NCBI RefSeq assembly: GCF_050624435.1
Contig: NC_134535.1
Coordinates: forward strand, 123,553,731 to 123,617,730
DNA: 64,000 bases
Direction: 5' to 3'
Source: Tenrec ecaudatus
Taxonomy: Eukaryota > Chordata > Mammalia > Afrosoricida > Tenrecidae
Shown here one piece after another: positions 49,300-61,362 of the stretch (position 1 is the first letter of the stretch; every line of letters begins with the position of its first letter). The notes under the pieces are model-generated. The model searched no databases, was not told where the DNA came from, and saw only the letters and a list, made by a program, of their open reading frames with translations. The position numbers were made by a program, and so were the translations under genes.

Positions 49300-49515
49300 C
49301 TCTCACGCACTGCCATCGAGTGCATTCCAACCCTGAGCGACCCTCTCTATGACATAGCAGAACTGTCCCTGTGGGTTTCCAGGTCTAACCCTTTAGGGGA
49401 GTAGAAGGTTTCATCTTTCTGCCACCCTTCCCATCCTTTTGAGTGGCTGGTGGTTTCAAACTGCTGACGTTGTGATTAGCAGTCCAATGTTTTACACTGC
49501 ACCATAAGGACTTTT
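49300..49515 (-). repeat. AfroSINE-type SINE (intron 18)
   Basis: 'cactgccatcgagtgcattc', 'agaactgtccctgtgggttt', 'ggtggtttcaaactgctgac' in antisense; near full length. Confidence 0.85.
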
Positions 49516-49879
49516 TCCCATTACCTTGCCAATTGGTTTTTATACACTGAAAAACAAGGGAAAGGTGGGTGCTAATGAGTGATTGTGGATAGGTTCAGCT
49601 TCAGTTTGAAATCCTCTGAAATGTAACAATGGGGCCACGATCAGTTGGAATCAACTAATGGTGATCGGCTTGGGGCGTGGGGGGGGGTGTTTGTTTTTGT
49701 TGTTACTGGGCTTTGCTTTATGATTGTCATTGGCTGTAGAAGCAGAGTGTGCACATATTCTCAAATGGTTTACATTTGGACCGGTGTGGATGGTTATGAA
49801 CAATCATATACCTCTTGATTTAATCTTCCTAAGTGATTTTTACATCCTGACCTTTTGTGTCCTGGGATTGCATCACTCT

Positions 49880-50092
49880 GTTTGTTTGAGGTGGCTAAAG
49901 TTTCCTAATGCCCTCCTAAGAGTTACTTATCTGGTGTTTGACTGCAAGGTTATTGGTTCTCAAACCCACTAGTCTTCCTGAGGGAGGAAGGTGGGGCTAT
50001 CAGCCCCCATAAGGATTTCTAGTCTTGGAGACCCTATACTGGGTCATTTTGTAGTGGGGATCAACTCGATGGCAGTGAGTTTGAGTTTGATG
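49880..50092 (+). repeat. AfroSINE-type SINE (intron 18)
   Basis: Sense tail 'gatcaactcgatggcagtga' and body 'tgactgcaaggttattggtt'. A short sense tail fragment precedes at 49615-49690. Confidence 0.75.
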
Positions 50093-50261
50093 TCTTTCAC
50101 CTGTCTCTACCGTGGACAGGGAAAGACCAAGCTTTTAAGACTCCCGTTGCTACTCACCAAAGAAGAATGCAGAACATCGTCTTTGTGAACTACAATGCAT
50201 TTTTAACCTTCAACGGGTACTTTTTCTTCTTCTCTGCACGAGTATAACTATAAACAAACAC

Positions 50262-50468
50262 ACAAAACAAACTCACTATCCTCAAGTCAATGATGATTCA
50301 TAGCGACCCTGTAGGACAGGATAGAAATGCCCCTGTGAGTTTATGTAACTATATTTCTTTATGGAAGTAGAAAGCCTCTTTTTTCTCCACAGAGCAGCTG
50401 GCAGTTTCAAACTGCTGACCTTGAAGTTAGCAGCCCACGAGTTAACTATTATGCCAGCAGGACTCCAG
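50262..50468 (-). repeat. AfroSINE-type SINE next to exon 19 (intron 18)
   Basis: 'tagcgaccctgtaggacagg', 'ttcaaactgctgaccttgaa', 'gttagcagcccacgag' in antisense; ends about 60 bp before the exon 19 acceptor. Confidence 0.88.
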
Positions 50469-50529
50469 TATAGCTATAGATGGCCAGTTTAGAGAGTAAA
50501 TTTATCTAATCGGTAATCTTTCTTTGTAG

Positions 50530-50758
50530 TTCCTCAGGTTCAGCAAATATTTCATACCTCATTCCTGATACTATAACCAAATGGGAGACAAATGGCTTCT
50601 GTATGAATGGTGATGCTGGATTTGGCATTTCATCAACAGCTACTATAAACGTCTTTCAGAATTTCTTTGTTGATATTACTTTACCCGTTTCAATGGTTCG
50701 AAAAGAACAATTTGAGGTGATCGCCACTGTCTTTAGCTACCAGAATGCATGTGCAGAG
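50530..50758 (+). CDS. OVOS: OVOS exon 19: seventh macroglobulin domain
   Basis: Residues 735-811, 229 nt. Acceptor tttgtag, donor gtaagt, phase 0. It contains DTITKWETNGFCMNGDAGFG, the family's D-T-I-T-x-W motif, and VRKEQFEVIATVFSY (MG7). Sequon NIS. An antisense SINE ends about 60 bp before the acceptor. Confidence 0.96.
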
Positions 50759-50884
50759 GTAAGTTGTTTCCTTTGATCTTGTATTCCCAAATGCAACTGG
50801 AACTCTAATGAGACATCTCTCCATATTCTACACATTTTTTAAATTGTTTTAACTCTCAGCAATGATTTACATGCTGCTTTCATT

Positions 50885-51060
50885 CAGAATTAGGCATTGG
50901 GCTGTTAACCACAAGGTGAGTGGTTCAGACCACCAGCTGCTCCGTGGGAGAAAGAGTAGGCTGTTCCCATCAAGATTTATAGTCGCAGAGACTCTACAGA
51001 AGGTTACTATGGGTTGGGATTGAACTGACAGGACTGAGTTAGGTTAAGTTTGAGTTTCAT
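50885..51060 (+). repeat. AfroSINE-type SINE (intron 19)
   Basis: 'ttgggctgttaaccacaagg' and 'accagctgctccgtgggaga' are close to the family consensus. Confidence 0.85.
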
Positions 51061-51461
51061 TCAGAATACATTATCTCTGAGTGGGCGATTGGTTAATTTG
51101 CTCACCACACAGAGGTGCCTCAGAAAAAAGGCCTGTCGATCCCGTTTTTAAATATCCATGACTGAAAACCATATAGAGCCTAGTTCAACCTTCACAGACA
51201 TAGGGAACCCTGAGTTGGCACCAGTTTCTCCATGAACATGGTTTTGCTTTTTGTTTCTGTGGGAATGGAGTGGGAGGTGGGATGGGAGGACCGGTGGCCA
51301 TGACATTTCATAATGATATGGCTTTTCTGGTGTGAAAGGTCTTTGGTGTCTTTCCATTCTGCCAAGTTAAAACAAATTGGAAAAACCACTTTTCCTCAAG
51401 AAGAGAAGAATAGCAGTAGCAAAGTAAAGTACACTCTGCATTGTCTTAATTATTCTTTCAG

Positions 51462-51591
51462 GTCTCTGTTCAACTAGAAGCATCTGAGAATTATGAGGCA
51501 CGTAGTAACGACCTGCCAAGCCATGGGCGTGAGCTTATCCACCCTGGGGAGAGGAAAACGTATGTCTGGACTGTTGTACCTAAGACATTGG
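51462..51591 (+). CDS. OVOS: OVOS exon 20: end of MG7
   Basis: Residues 812-854 plus one base. Acceptor ctttcag, donor gtaagc, phase 1. VSVQLEASENYEAR is followed by ERKTYVWTVVPKTLG, matching the MG7 edge strand in A2M (RKTVSWAVTPKSLG). Confidence 0.94.
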
Positions 51592-51631
51592 GTAAGCAAG
51601 TGTGTGCTTAATCTGCCATGGAAAGCAGTTC

Positions 51632-51653
51632 ATTTAATTTAATTTAATTTAAT
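51632..51653 (+). repeat. (TTTAA)n microsatellite (intron 20)
   Basis: About four TTTAA units. Confidence 0.9.
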
Positions 51654-53104
51654 TGCCTTTATTTATTTTCCTAACTTCCTCTCTACAAATGGAATTTTCT
51701 CCCTAATATGTTTAACTGTTTTTTTTTATTGTCCATTTTTAAAAATCCTATTTTTCTCTTATAATTCCATGATGCTAGTGTATCCATAGAGCAAAACTGG
51801 CACTGATTGGATAAAAGCATAATGCAATTTAAATATGATTCATCATAGTCCTAATTAATTCTCAGGGTCAAATTTTCATTAATGCTCTTTTTGTGGTCCA
51901 AGTTTTTAATTCCTCCAATTGTTCCTTCACTAAACATAATTCAAAAATATAAAAGTTGTCCTCCAGTATCACCAGTTGTGGAAAATTCTAGAATTTGAAA
52001 ATTTACTAAGTATATCATGGGACAACAAAAATACAGAATACGTGGATAACGATCAAACACCAAGAAAACAGTTGTCTCATTGCACATATTATCTGAAATA
52101 TGGAAAAATAAACTTGAAGTACCTTGTTAAAAATATTGGGAAAAGGAAAAGGAAAATATATAGTAAATAAAGATGCTAGATTATATAGATGCATAATACT
52201 CATTACCACACGTTATACATATATATGCCATTACATTTTTACCTATTTGATTTTCATTTTCATAATGTTGTTTTAGCAATAAAGTGGCGTACTTATGAGA
52301 TCACATTAGTTCACCTGTGATATTTAGTTTATCTCAGCCTACTTTCATAGTTCAATTTTTTGTGGTTATAAAACTATAGGAAACACATTTGTCAATTCAT
52401 CATTTTCCACATGTACAATTCAAGCCAACCATATAAATAGTGTTGTATGACCATCATCAATATCCTTTGCCAAATTTCCCATCACCAAAAATAGAAACTT
52501 GATGTAGGGCAATGATCACTCTTTTCCCCTGCCCCAGTCCCTTATTATTACTATTAAATTTTGATCTCTATATGTTTGACTATACATCCTAGGTATATTC
52601 TAGGTAGTTCATATAGATAGAACCATACACTTATTTTCCCTTTTGTACTAAGACCTTAAGTTTCTCAAATTTCCTACTACATGAAATTTTTTAGAATATG
52701 ACTCTGCCAGTTGAGAGAGGACACTGTACTGGCTTGCATAGTTTTCTGCACCTATGGTGAGATCACAAACAAATAAATCAAAACAAGCTACCAAAATAAA
52801 CCTCAAGGTCAGTATACTGGTCTACAAGTATCTAAGTAAAGATGAACCTAAAAAATTAGCTTTGTGGATAAATTTCATACAAAAAAGAAACTAAAGATCA
52901 GCTTAAGTTAAATAACCCAGGATGTTATAGGGAATTAAAGGCAACAAGTCTTTTGCTAGCACTTGATTTCAGTCCAGTGTACTTTCAACTTTATTGTATT
53001 TTATTATTTTTGTTGACTTGTGCTTACACAAAATTAGAACCCTAGTTGTCTGTTGATACTAAGCAGCCTTTATTGCCACTTAGCATTGTGTAAAAACAAT
53101 CAAT

Positions 53105-54262
53105 ATTAAGAAATTGCCTACTAAAACCTAAATGAAGGCTGAACATGATAGTGAGATAAGAGGAAAGTAAAAGGAAATAGAGGAAAGAACTAGGAGGCAA
53201 AGGGAATTTATAGAGTTCTAAATACAGGCATGTACATATGTAAACATATTTATATATGAGGAAGAGGAAATATATCTATGTACATATATTTATAGGGTTA
53301 GTATTAAGAAAGCAGATGGACATTGGGCCTCTACTCAAGTACTCCCTCAACAAAAGAACACTTTGTTCAAATAATCCAGCACTGTGAGATGCTCACTTTC
53401 CGGACAAGATCGCTGAAGAGAAAGCGGGTGCATAAGGAAATGTGGTGAAGAAAGCTGATGGTGCCCGGCTACCAAAAGATATAGCATCTGGGGTCTTAAA
53501 GGCTTGAAGATAAACAAGCGGTCATCTAGCTGAGAAGCAACAAAGCCCATATGGAAGAACCCCAGCCAGAGTGATCATGAGGTGTCAGTGGGATCAGGTA
53601 TCAGGCATCAAAGACCCAGAGCAAAAAATCATAATGTAAATGAGGGAGGGAGTGCAGAGTTGAGGCCCAAAGCCAATCTGTAAGCAATTGGACATCTCCT
53701 TCCAGAAGGGTCGTGGGGAGAAGACGGATCAGTCAGGGTGCAGGATAGCACCAATGAAACATACAGCTTTCCTCTGGTTCTTTAATGCTTCCTCCCCCAC
53801 CACTATCAGGACCTTATTTCTACCTTACACATCTGTCTAGACCAGAGCATGTACATGGGAACAGAGAAGAGCTGGAAACACAGGGAATACAGGATGGACG
53901 AATTCCTTGGGACCAAAATTAAGAGTAGCATACCAGGAGGGTAAGGGTAAGGTGTGGGGAGAAAGAGGTAACTGATCACAATGTCCTATCTATAACCCCC
54001 TCCCAGGGGGGGTGGACAACAGACAAGGGGATTAAGAGAGACATTGGACAGTGCAACACATGAAAAAATAATAATAGTTTATAAATTATCAAGGGTTCAT
54101 GAGGGAGGGGGGTAATGAGGAGCTGATACCAAGGGCTTAAGAAGAAAGAAAATGCTTTGAAAACTATGATGACAAAATATGTACAAATGTGCCTGACACA
54201 GTGGATGTATGTATGGATTGTGGTAAGAGTTGCACAAGCCACCGATAAAATGATTTTTTAAT
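53105..54262 (+). repeat. ORF-less long repeat family, copy E (intron 20)
   Basis: 'aaatgaaggctgaacatgat', 'gcagatggacattgggcctc', 'atctggggtcttaaaggctt', 'tagaccagagcatgtacatg' and 3' end 'gataaaatgatttttta'. The rest of intron 20 (51592-53104) is AT-rich with nothing recognised. Confidence 0.85.
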
Positions 54263-54550
54263 GCTTTGGTTGGCTTTCCTTTATTAAAGGAAATTTAGTT
54301 TTTTTCCTTTAAATTTATTATATTCGAATCAAATTAACATTTATTTAATATAAGAAAAATCAGGATAGGTACCACAAAATATACTAAATTATCTGTAAGC
54401 AGGGGAACTACAACTGCCAGTGCTCTAGGCATCCGTATGATGATAGGATGCAGGTCAACAAATCCAAGAGAAGGTTCACCAGTCCTCATCATTTCCTACT
54501 ACAGAAAAGGAAGAAGTCAATGTAATTTATGTTTGGGGGATGTTTTCCAG

Positions 54551-54669
54551 GTAAAGTGACTATCACTGCAGTTGCCGAATCTACAAAAAGTCATGCTTGC
54601 CCAAATCAAGCAACTGAGCAGCAAATTGTAAGCTGGAAAGACTCAGTAGTCAAAAGTTTGTTGGTTGAG
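54551..54669 (+). CDS. OVOS: OVOS exon 21: MG7/CUB linker
   Basis: Residues 855-894. Acceptor ttttccag, donor gtatgt, phase 0. KVTITAVAESTKSHACPN and DSVVKSLLVE correspond to GNVNFTVSAEALES and DTVIKPLLVE of A2M. Confidence 0.94.
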
Positions 54670-54884
54670 GTATGTATGTGCAAGACGGCCAAGATCGTCC
54701 TGATAAGAAACATACTATATGTATATAATAAGTTAAATATTAAGACTTTATTTGAGAAGAATTCATTAATTGGCCCTAGTTACTTTTGACTCAAGACGAT
54801 CCATTTTAAATGAATTAAAACAGTAATCAGCATGAAGGGGGAGGGGTCACTAGAACAGACAGTGACCGTGCAGCTCAGTTTGAA

Positions 54885-55040
54885 GGCGATGTGACCATGC
54901 GGGGCAGGGAGGGGGGTCCAAGATAGATGTGGTGGTGATTGTACAGCTCCCCTTGATGTGATTGAATGATTAACTGCTCAAGTGTATGATATGTGAATTA
55001 CGTGCCCATAAAACTGTTGGAATATATCTATTAAAAATAA
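54885..55040 (+). repeat. Old L1 3' end (intron 21)
   Basis: 'tgtggtggtgattgtacagc', 'gtgtatgatatgtgaattac' and 'cccataaaactgttgg' match L1M 3' UTRs. Confidence 0.75.
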
Positions 55041-55769
55041 TCATGAGAAAAAGTAAAAAAATGAACCACAGTAATTTTCTAAAGCATGTATAATAAATAG
55101 TCAGTGGGTTTAAATTAATGGGGTGAAACAACTGGAGCAAACATAACAAGAATATCGACACAATATGAAGAATGTAAACAAAGACTGTCACAGAACAACA
55201 CCCCCAAAACCTCCCCCAAAAAACTAGCTATCAAATTCATCATTTCTAAAACTAATAACTGGCTCCAAATCATAAAAATTAATACTTGAAACAAGTATTT
55301 ATAATTTTTCATTGGAATCTAGTTCATGACATTCCTTATACACTTACCCTATATCCTTTTTTTAAAAAAATCTCAAATTCAAGGCTTCTGTGCGGTCCCC
55401 ATCATACTCAAAAAGTATCAACAATTCTCAAAGGAACATTCTCCTTTGGCATCTGTAGAAGCCAGAAAACATTTATTTGTTAACTGGTCTCCTATGAAGG
55501 AGCAGAGGAGTTGAGAGTGTCCCACAATAACATAGGGGCCATCCTTGTTCTCACCCTAAAGTGGGGATGGATTAGGTACAGTTATGTGCAGATCGAAACA
55601 AAAACTGGGGCAATAAAGAGATCTCATCCCAGGCAAAGCATGTACCTGCCCAGTCTAAGGGAGCTGATGCTGTATCCCCTTTCCATTAGGGAAAGGTAAC
55701 TACCTTTCCTTTATGGACAAATGACCCACTGGCATGATTTCATGTTTGTTTATGTGTTTGTGTTGACAG

Positions 55770-55821
55770 CCTGAAGGTATTGGAAAAGACATGACTCGGA
55801 GCTTTCTGATATGTACAAAAG
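55770..55821 (+). CDS. OVOS: OVOS exon 22: CUB-like segment
   Basis: Residues 895-911 plus one base, 52 nt as in A2M. Acceptor ttgacag, donor gtaaga, phase 1. It begins PEGIGKDMTRSFLIC, the PEG(I/L)xxExT stretch of the family. Confidence 0.93.
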
Positions 55822-56589
55822 GTAAGAGAGTTGCTTTTGTTGTCAAATTAGTCCTTAAGAACATAGGAGACGACTTCTAAACTTCATTGGAAAATTCCAT
55901 TATCTCCTAATTCCATGTTTCCATACAATTTTTGAAGCTGTCTCACCTATCAACAGTCAAGTTTCTTCTCTTTTCTTTCATATTGGCCCACTTAGCATAC
56001 CATATACCTCAGTGACTTTATAATTCTCATGGAGGATTACTTTACTTCAGCCCTGTTCTCCTTATATGTTTAGCCAACAAGCTGTATGATTATGATTTTT
56101 TCCCCAATTCATCTATGACTTTGGTCAATTTCAACCTACCTTTTCCAAATGTATATTCCTATCTTTTATTGTCACATACGTCGGATAGTAGAAAATCAGC
56201 ATTATGCCCAGTAATACATAAGGTGATCTCTGTTTTTGTACTTTTAAAGTTGATGGGTGGCACAATTTGTGCTCGACTACTTTCCTGAAGATTGATTTCT
56301 GGATTGTTATAAGAGCCGTAGAGCCCCCAATAACATGATCTCTTAATAAAAATAAAGATTGGCCGTTTGCACCTGCCCAGAGCACCCAGCCACCTGGTGA
56401 TCAGCTTCTGCCAAGATCCCAGTCAAATAAACCTTATGAAACAGGTCTACTCTCTAACACATGAGTATGCCATGAGTCAAAACAGACTGGAGGGCAAACA
56501 ATTTTATTTAGTTAATGATTTGCTTGTTTGCTATACTCCAGTGGTGAGATAACCGATGGAGGAATCATTGCCTCTCAATCTGTTGGTTT

Positions 56590-56842
56590 AAGCGCATCAC
56601 GAGTACTGCCGTGCTGGTGCTCTGCCTATCTTTCCTAATACCAAACCCGAAGCCACGCCTGCTACCACCAAGTTTCCTCCACTTCGTAGTGAGCCCGTAG
56701 AGGGTTTCCAAGGCTGTACTTCGTTAAGGGAGCAGATACCCTCACGGTCCTCCCACAGAGGAGTGGGTGGCTTTAAACTTGTTACCTTGTAGTGAATAGT
56801 CCAACACTTGCCTACCAGTGGGCCACCATGGCTCCTTATGAC
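56590..56842 (-). repeat. AfroSINE-type SINE, diverged (intron 22)
   Basis: 'gtagtgaatagtccaacact' and 'cagtgggccaccatggctcc' are the antisense head, with the body upstream. Confidence 0.65.
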
Positions 56843-56934
56843 TAACACAAGTCGTCAGACTTGATTTTGTGTGTGTGCTCTTGCATGTCATGATAAGTCG
56901 TGTTTGCACATTATTCCTACGTGAAATCATTTTA

Positions 56935-57125
56935 AAAACTATTTGTCATCGAGTTGATTCTCACCGATGGTGGTCCTATGTGGATCAGAGTACACCTGTG
57001 CTCCATGGGTTTATCTGTAGCTGATTTTTTTTGGAGGGAGATCAACAGGCTGTTTTTCTGAGTTGCCTGTGGACCCAGACCTCTAACTTCATGCTTACCA
57101 ACTGAGACAATAACCGTTTCCACCA
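56935..57125 (-). repeat. AfroSINE-type SINE (intron 22)
   Basis: 'atttgtcatcgagttgattc' then 'acacctgtgctccatgggtt' in antisense. Confidence 0.6.
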
Positions 57126-57359
57126 TACACTAGCTGAGAATGGGGCCATTATCTTACACGTCATTTATATGTCATCTTTGAGATGTTTTGTTATGCTGAA
57201 TTAGCACAAAACCTCAATGTTATATCTTCTAACAAAATAACTTAGAGAATAAAAATCACTAGTGGAACATGACTCTTAATGTGTTCAGCCCCCCAAGTCA
57301 GTTACTATTGGTTGCTGAAGCAATGGCCACATTCTTTTTGGTTGATGCTTTCTTTCCAG

Positions 57360-57443
57360 GTACCAAAATCACCAAACGGGTAGTTTTGAACTTACCTAAC
57401 AATGTAGTAGAAGGATCGGCCAAGGCCTTCTTTACTGTTGTGG
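57360..57443 (+). CDS. OVOS: OVOS exon 23: CUB to thioester-domain linker
   Basis: Residues 912-939 plus one base, 84 nt. Acceptor tttccag, donor gtaagt, phase 1. LNLPNNVVEGSAKAFFTVVG corresponds to LPPNVVEESARASVSVLG of A2M. Confidence 0.94.
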
Positions 57444-58211
57444 GTAAGTTGATGAAAATTTTTGTTTCAAAATGATTTAAAAATCTTGGTGGAGGTGGTT
57501 AAAAAAATCCTTAAAATACTAGGATGGAGAAATTCTCTTCAGCTGCCATCTAGAAGAAATCATTGGTCAAGATCATTTTTTATGCTTTTTTTCCTGTAAA
57601 GCCAAAGGGATTTGAATGCGGTTTCCAACCACTCTGAAACATTAGTTGTGGTAGATGAATAATGGTGTTCAGAAAACAGAATGTTCCATTAGAACCCAAT
57701 GACCTGAGTCACTGAATTAATTACCCACCTTGGCAAATCAGAATAAACTCTCTGTTCAAGATACTAAGAACCTCTGAAAAAGGAGAAACCACACTCAAAA
57801 CAAAAGGCAAACTGAATCTTGACTATCATTGACATGAACACTTTTAGGCTAGGGAGGGAATGGATTACAATTCATAAGGAGCCCATTCATAAAGTTGGTT
57901 TCTCAAAAACAAGCAAGCTGATTAAAAGCACACGCCCCTAACTAGCCCTACCTCTGGTAAATGGCAGTCTGAAGGGGTTTTCCGAAACCTCTTGAACTCA
58001 CCTTTCATAGCGACCTTCTCTTTGGAATTACCTTCTCAAGTTTTTAAACTCAATTTTAAATGTTTTTCACTTTCAATCGGATTCTTTTAGTTTATAAATG
58101 CTATAAACTTATAGTTTATAAACTATAAATGGTCAATTATGAGGCAGCTAGTCATTGCATTATTGCTTTAATCCAAAGCAACTCTGATTTTTAAAATGTT
58201 CCTAACTGCAG

Positions 58212-58388
58212 GGGATAACCTAGGCCATGCGATGCGGAATCTAGAGAATCTTCTCCACGTGCCCTATGGATACGGCGAGCAGAACATTGCCATGCTAGCT
58301 TCAGACACCTACGTCCTCGACTATCTGAATTCCACCCAACAGTTGACTGAGGACGTGAAGTCGAAAGCTGTCTCTTTCTTATCTAGTG
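58212..58388 (+). CDS. OVOS: OVOS exon 24: thioester site with cysteine replaced by tyrosine
   Basis: Residues 940-998 plus one base, 177 nt as in A2M. Acceptor aactgcag, donor gtgaga, phase 1. The thioester hexapeptide region is [13 protein letters not shown] (residues 956-968). The catalytic Cys of GCGEQ is Tyr960 (codon TAC at 58271-58273), while the Glu and Gln are kept. [16 protein letters not shown] follows as in the family. The Cys to Tyr change needs only one base (TGC to TAC). The exon is otherwise intact. Without Cys no internal thioester can form. Confidence 0.96.
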
Positions 58389-59162
58389 GTGAGAAGATGT
58401 AAATCGTTTCTGGACAAAAGGGATGCAGTCAATTTTTGTTGGTACCAAGATGTCAGAAATCTGTCATCATGAGGTAGTCTGATGTGGGAAAGTGGATTGT
58501 AACTGAACTACTGACTACAAATTTAGCTGTCTTTTCTTTTTTACCTAAATGTTTTCAAAATATCTGTGCTCATTGTCCATTTTAACATTTAACTTAGTAG
58601 CATCCAATTATAAACTCAGTTGTTTGGGGGTGTTTTTTTAATGCTCAATATTTAGGTAAAATATTATTTTTCTTAGTGGTGGTAGTGGTTGTAAAAGGCT
58701 TATTTTTTTCAGCTTCTGTATTAGTCTACTCAGTGGTTTTCCATTGTAGTGAAATGATAAGGTTTGTTTGTAAAAGATGACATATAAACCTTATAAAATG
58801 TAATCTTAAGGATAGTATTTAGAGACATCATTTCATTTGGTTTTCTTACAAAACAGATAACAATGAAGTAAAATAACCTACAAGGAAAGAGTATTAAGCA
58901 ATTAGTAACTATCAATTATGAGCCAGTTAGTTATTGAGCTAAGCATATTCACATGCAGTATATTATTTGTCATAAAAAACCTAGCATGCTGGAGTTTTTT
59001 TTATTTTAAAATTTTTTATAGAGAGCCAGAAATTTGAAAAAATATCCTAACAATGTACATCCAGGACATTCATTACACCATTCTTTTTCTTGAAATAAAA
59101 AGTTACACCATTCTAATTTTCTTGAAACAAAAACTAATTTATCTCTATCTTACATATTTTAG

Positions 59163-59244
59163 GTTATCAAAAGCAGTTATCATTCAAGAACTTTGATGGC
59201 TCATATAGTGTGTTTTGGCAGAAGGATCGGCAAGGAAACATATG
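59163..59244 (+). CDS. OVOS: OVOS exon 25: thioester domain
   Basis: Residues 999-1025 plus two bases. Acceptor attttag, donor gtgaga, phase 2. GYQKQLSFKNFDGSYSVFW matches A2M's GYQRQLNYKHYDGSYSTF. Confidence 0.94.
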
Positions 59245-59577
59245 GTGAGAAATGAATTTATTTTTAAATAATGATAGGAATTCCCAGGACAAGGCTTGTC
59301 AGCAAGTGAGGAAGATTGAGTGTGATGGATATTTACAAGCAACTTGGATTTTGTAATCTAGAAATTTGTCTAAAGCTTTGATCAAAAGTAAAATGCCTGA
59401 ATTAAACATTGCTTTATGCTGCCTTCGAAAGTTTTCTGATGCCTAGACTTGAGCTCTTTATCTGTGAGCAACCATGAATAATTACAAGAGTGTTTCTCTA
59501 GCATCAAGTCAGGATGTGGAAGAAGGGGATTTTTTATACAAATGAAGTAGTGTAAAATAGCTTTAATAAATATTTTT

Positions 59578-60310
59578 AGATCATTTTATTGGGGGCTCTT
59601 ACAACTCTTGTTACAATCCGTACATCAATTGTATCCGACATATTAGGACATAAATTACATCGTTCTTTTCTAGACATTTACTTTCCATTGAGCCCTTGGG
59701 ATCAGCTCTTTTTTTCCCCTCCCTCCCCCCTCCCTCCCAACCCTCGTGGCCCCTTGATAGAATAGATTGTTAATTATTTTCAAACCTCACATCGACCACT
59801 GTCTCCCTTCCCCTCTGGTTTCTGTTGTTCTTCCCCCTGGATGGGGTTGTGTGGTTATGTGCCATTCATTGTGATTAGTACCCACTTCCCTCTCCACCTC
59901 TCCCCTGCTTCCCCCTACACTTTTGGTATTGCTATTCCCATTTCTGTTGCTGGGTTCCATGTGTTATGAGTTTTCTCGCTTGCCTAAACCTATGTACGTG
60001 CTCCCGGCTAGTCCAGAGTGGGAAGCGGCACTGGGGTCATGATAGCGGGCGGTGAGGAGGCCTCAAGGGAACAGAGGAATATTGCGTGATCCATCGGTGC
60101 TCTACTGCACCCTGATTGACTCATCCACTCCCTGCGACCCCTCTGTGGGGAGATGTTCCATTGGCCACAGATGGGCTTTGGGTCTCCACTCCAAACTCCC
60201 CCCTTTCTCACCAATGCATTTTTGTTTGTTTGTTTGTTTGTTTATTGTTTGTTGTCAATCTTCTGATGCCTGTTGCCCAGTCTCAATGACACCTCATGAT
60301 TCTTTCAGGA
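59578..60310 (-). repeat. ORF-less long repeat family, copy G, antisense (intron 25)
   Basis: Inverted 3' end 'tcattttattgggggctctt' at 59581, pyrimidine tract near 59710-59740, and 'cagtctcaatgacacctcat' at the truncated end. Holds (TTTG)n at 60221-60245. Confidence 0.8.
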
Positions 60311-60734
60311 CAAGAATATAAAATCTAAGACTCAAGAAGAAACTGTAGCTAACTGGTTATCTAAACTCTCCAGGCAAAAAGAGGTTTTACTTGGGCACGC
60401 AGTGTTTAGGAAGAAGATTTCAAGTTAAATCTTCCTAACCAGTAAAGGCTTCAGTAAATGTTTGCTGTCAACCTGGACAGTTTAATAACCTGTTCCGTAG
60501 AGGATGCAATGTAAGCATCCTGTGATGACAATTGCAAGCGTCTGTAGCCCACTTAAGTATATCCAAGCTTTTTTATACAGTAAAAGACTTTCTCTGGCCC
60601 TTTAACCTCCTCTCTTGTCACCTCAATCAATCACTAATCATTAATTTTATTGTCATCTCTTTGTGTCTTGCCTTATGCACATCCCTGCTTGAGATTCTCT
60701 TGGTAAAACCACCATATTTTCACTTTATGTGAAC

Positions 60735-60905
60735 AGTTGGTTTTCTGTCACACTGAGCTAATCATTGGCCTCATAATCTCAAGGTTGGTGGTTTGAATCC
60801 ACTAGCTGCTCTAAGGAAGTTAGGAAAAGCGGTCTGCTCCTGTAATCATGAGGTTGCTTTGGAAACTCTGCGAAGCTCTCTACTCTGATTCTTTACAGCT
60901 GGGAG
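60735..60905 (+). repeat. AfroSINE-type SINE, diverged (intron 25)
   Basis: 'aatctcaaggttggtggttt' and 'gaatccactagctgctctaa' in sense. Confidence 0.6.
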
Positions 60906-61084
60906 TTTGAATATACTCTACAGCTGTGGATTTCGAATGCCAAATAAATTCTCGGAATTTTTGCTTAAAATTTTGAGTGGATTTCCCTTGTGACATTTTA
61001 CAGGAAAGAAACAAATAAAACAAAATATATCCTTATTCTACTTCTCATGGCAATTAATCTAGCAATCTGATCATTTAATGATGA

Positions 61085-61255
61085 CCTTCTATGTAAGCCC
61101 ACTTCACTAATTACAAGGTCAGCAGTTCAAAACCACCAACTACTCTCTGAAATAGTTATAGTCTCAGAACCCCACAAAGTCACATCTATTATGTCCTATG
61201 GGGTCACTTTAAGTTGGAATAGGCACAGTGGCAGTGAGATTAGTTTTTATATATG
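61085..61255 (+). repeat. AfroSINE-type SINE (intron 25)
   Basis: 'acaaggtcagcagttcaaaa', 'tatggggtcactttaagttg' and 'cacagtggcagtgagattag' in sense. Confidence 0.75.
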
Positions 61256-61362
61256 AGAGTAAGTAAAATTTTGCTATAATAGATATATAACAAATATCAA
61301 AATGCGAAGCTCTGGTTGTTTCTCAGCATGTCTTCCATCCAGGTTTATGCAATTCAGAAGGT

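Noticed and set aside
50262..50468. tRNA-like boxes as possible tRNA genes (here and in other SINEs)
   Set aside because: The A/B-box-like words belong to SINE heads; none folds into a full cloverleaf by eye.
58081..58135. Short palindromes around 'tagtttataaacta'
   Set aside because: AT-rich, short and expected by chance in this base composition.
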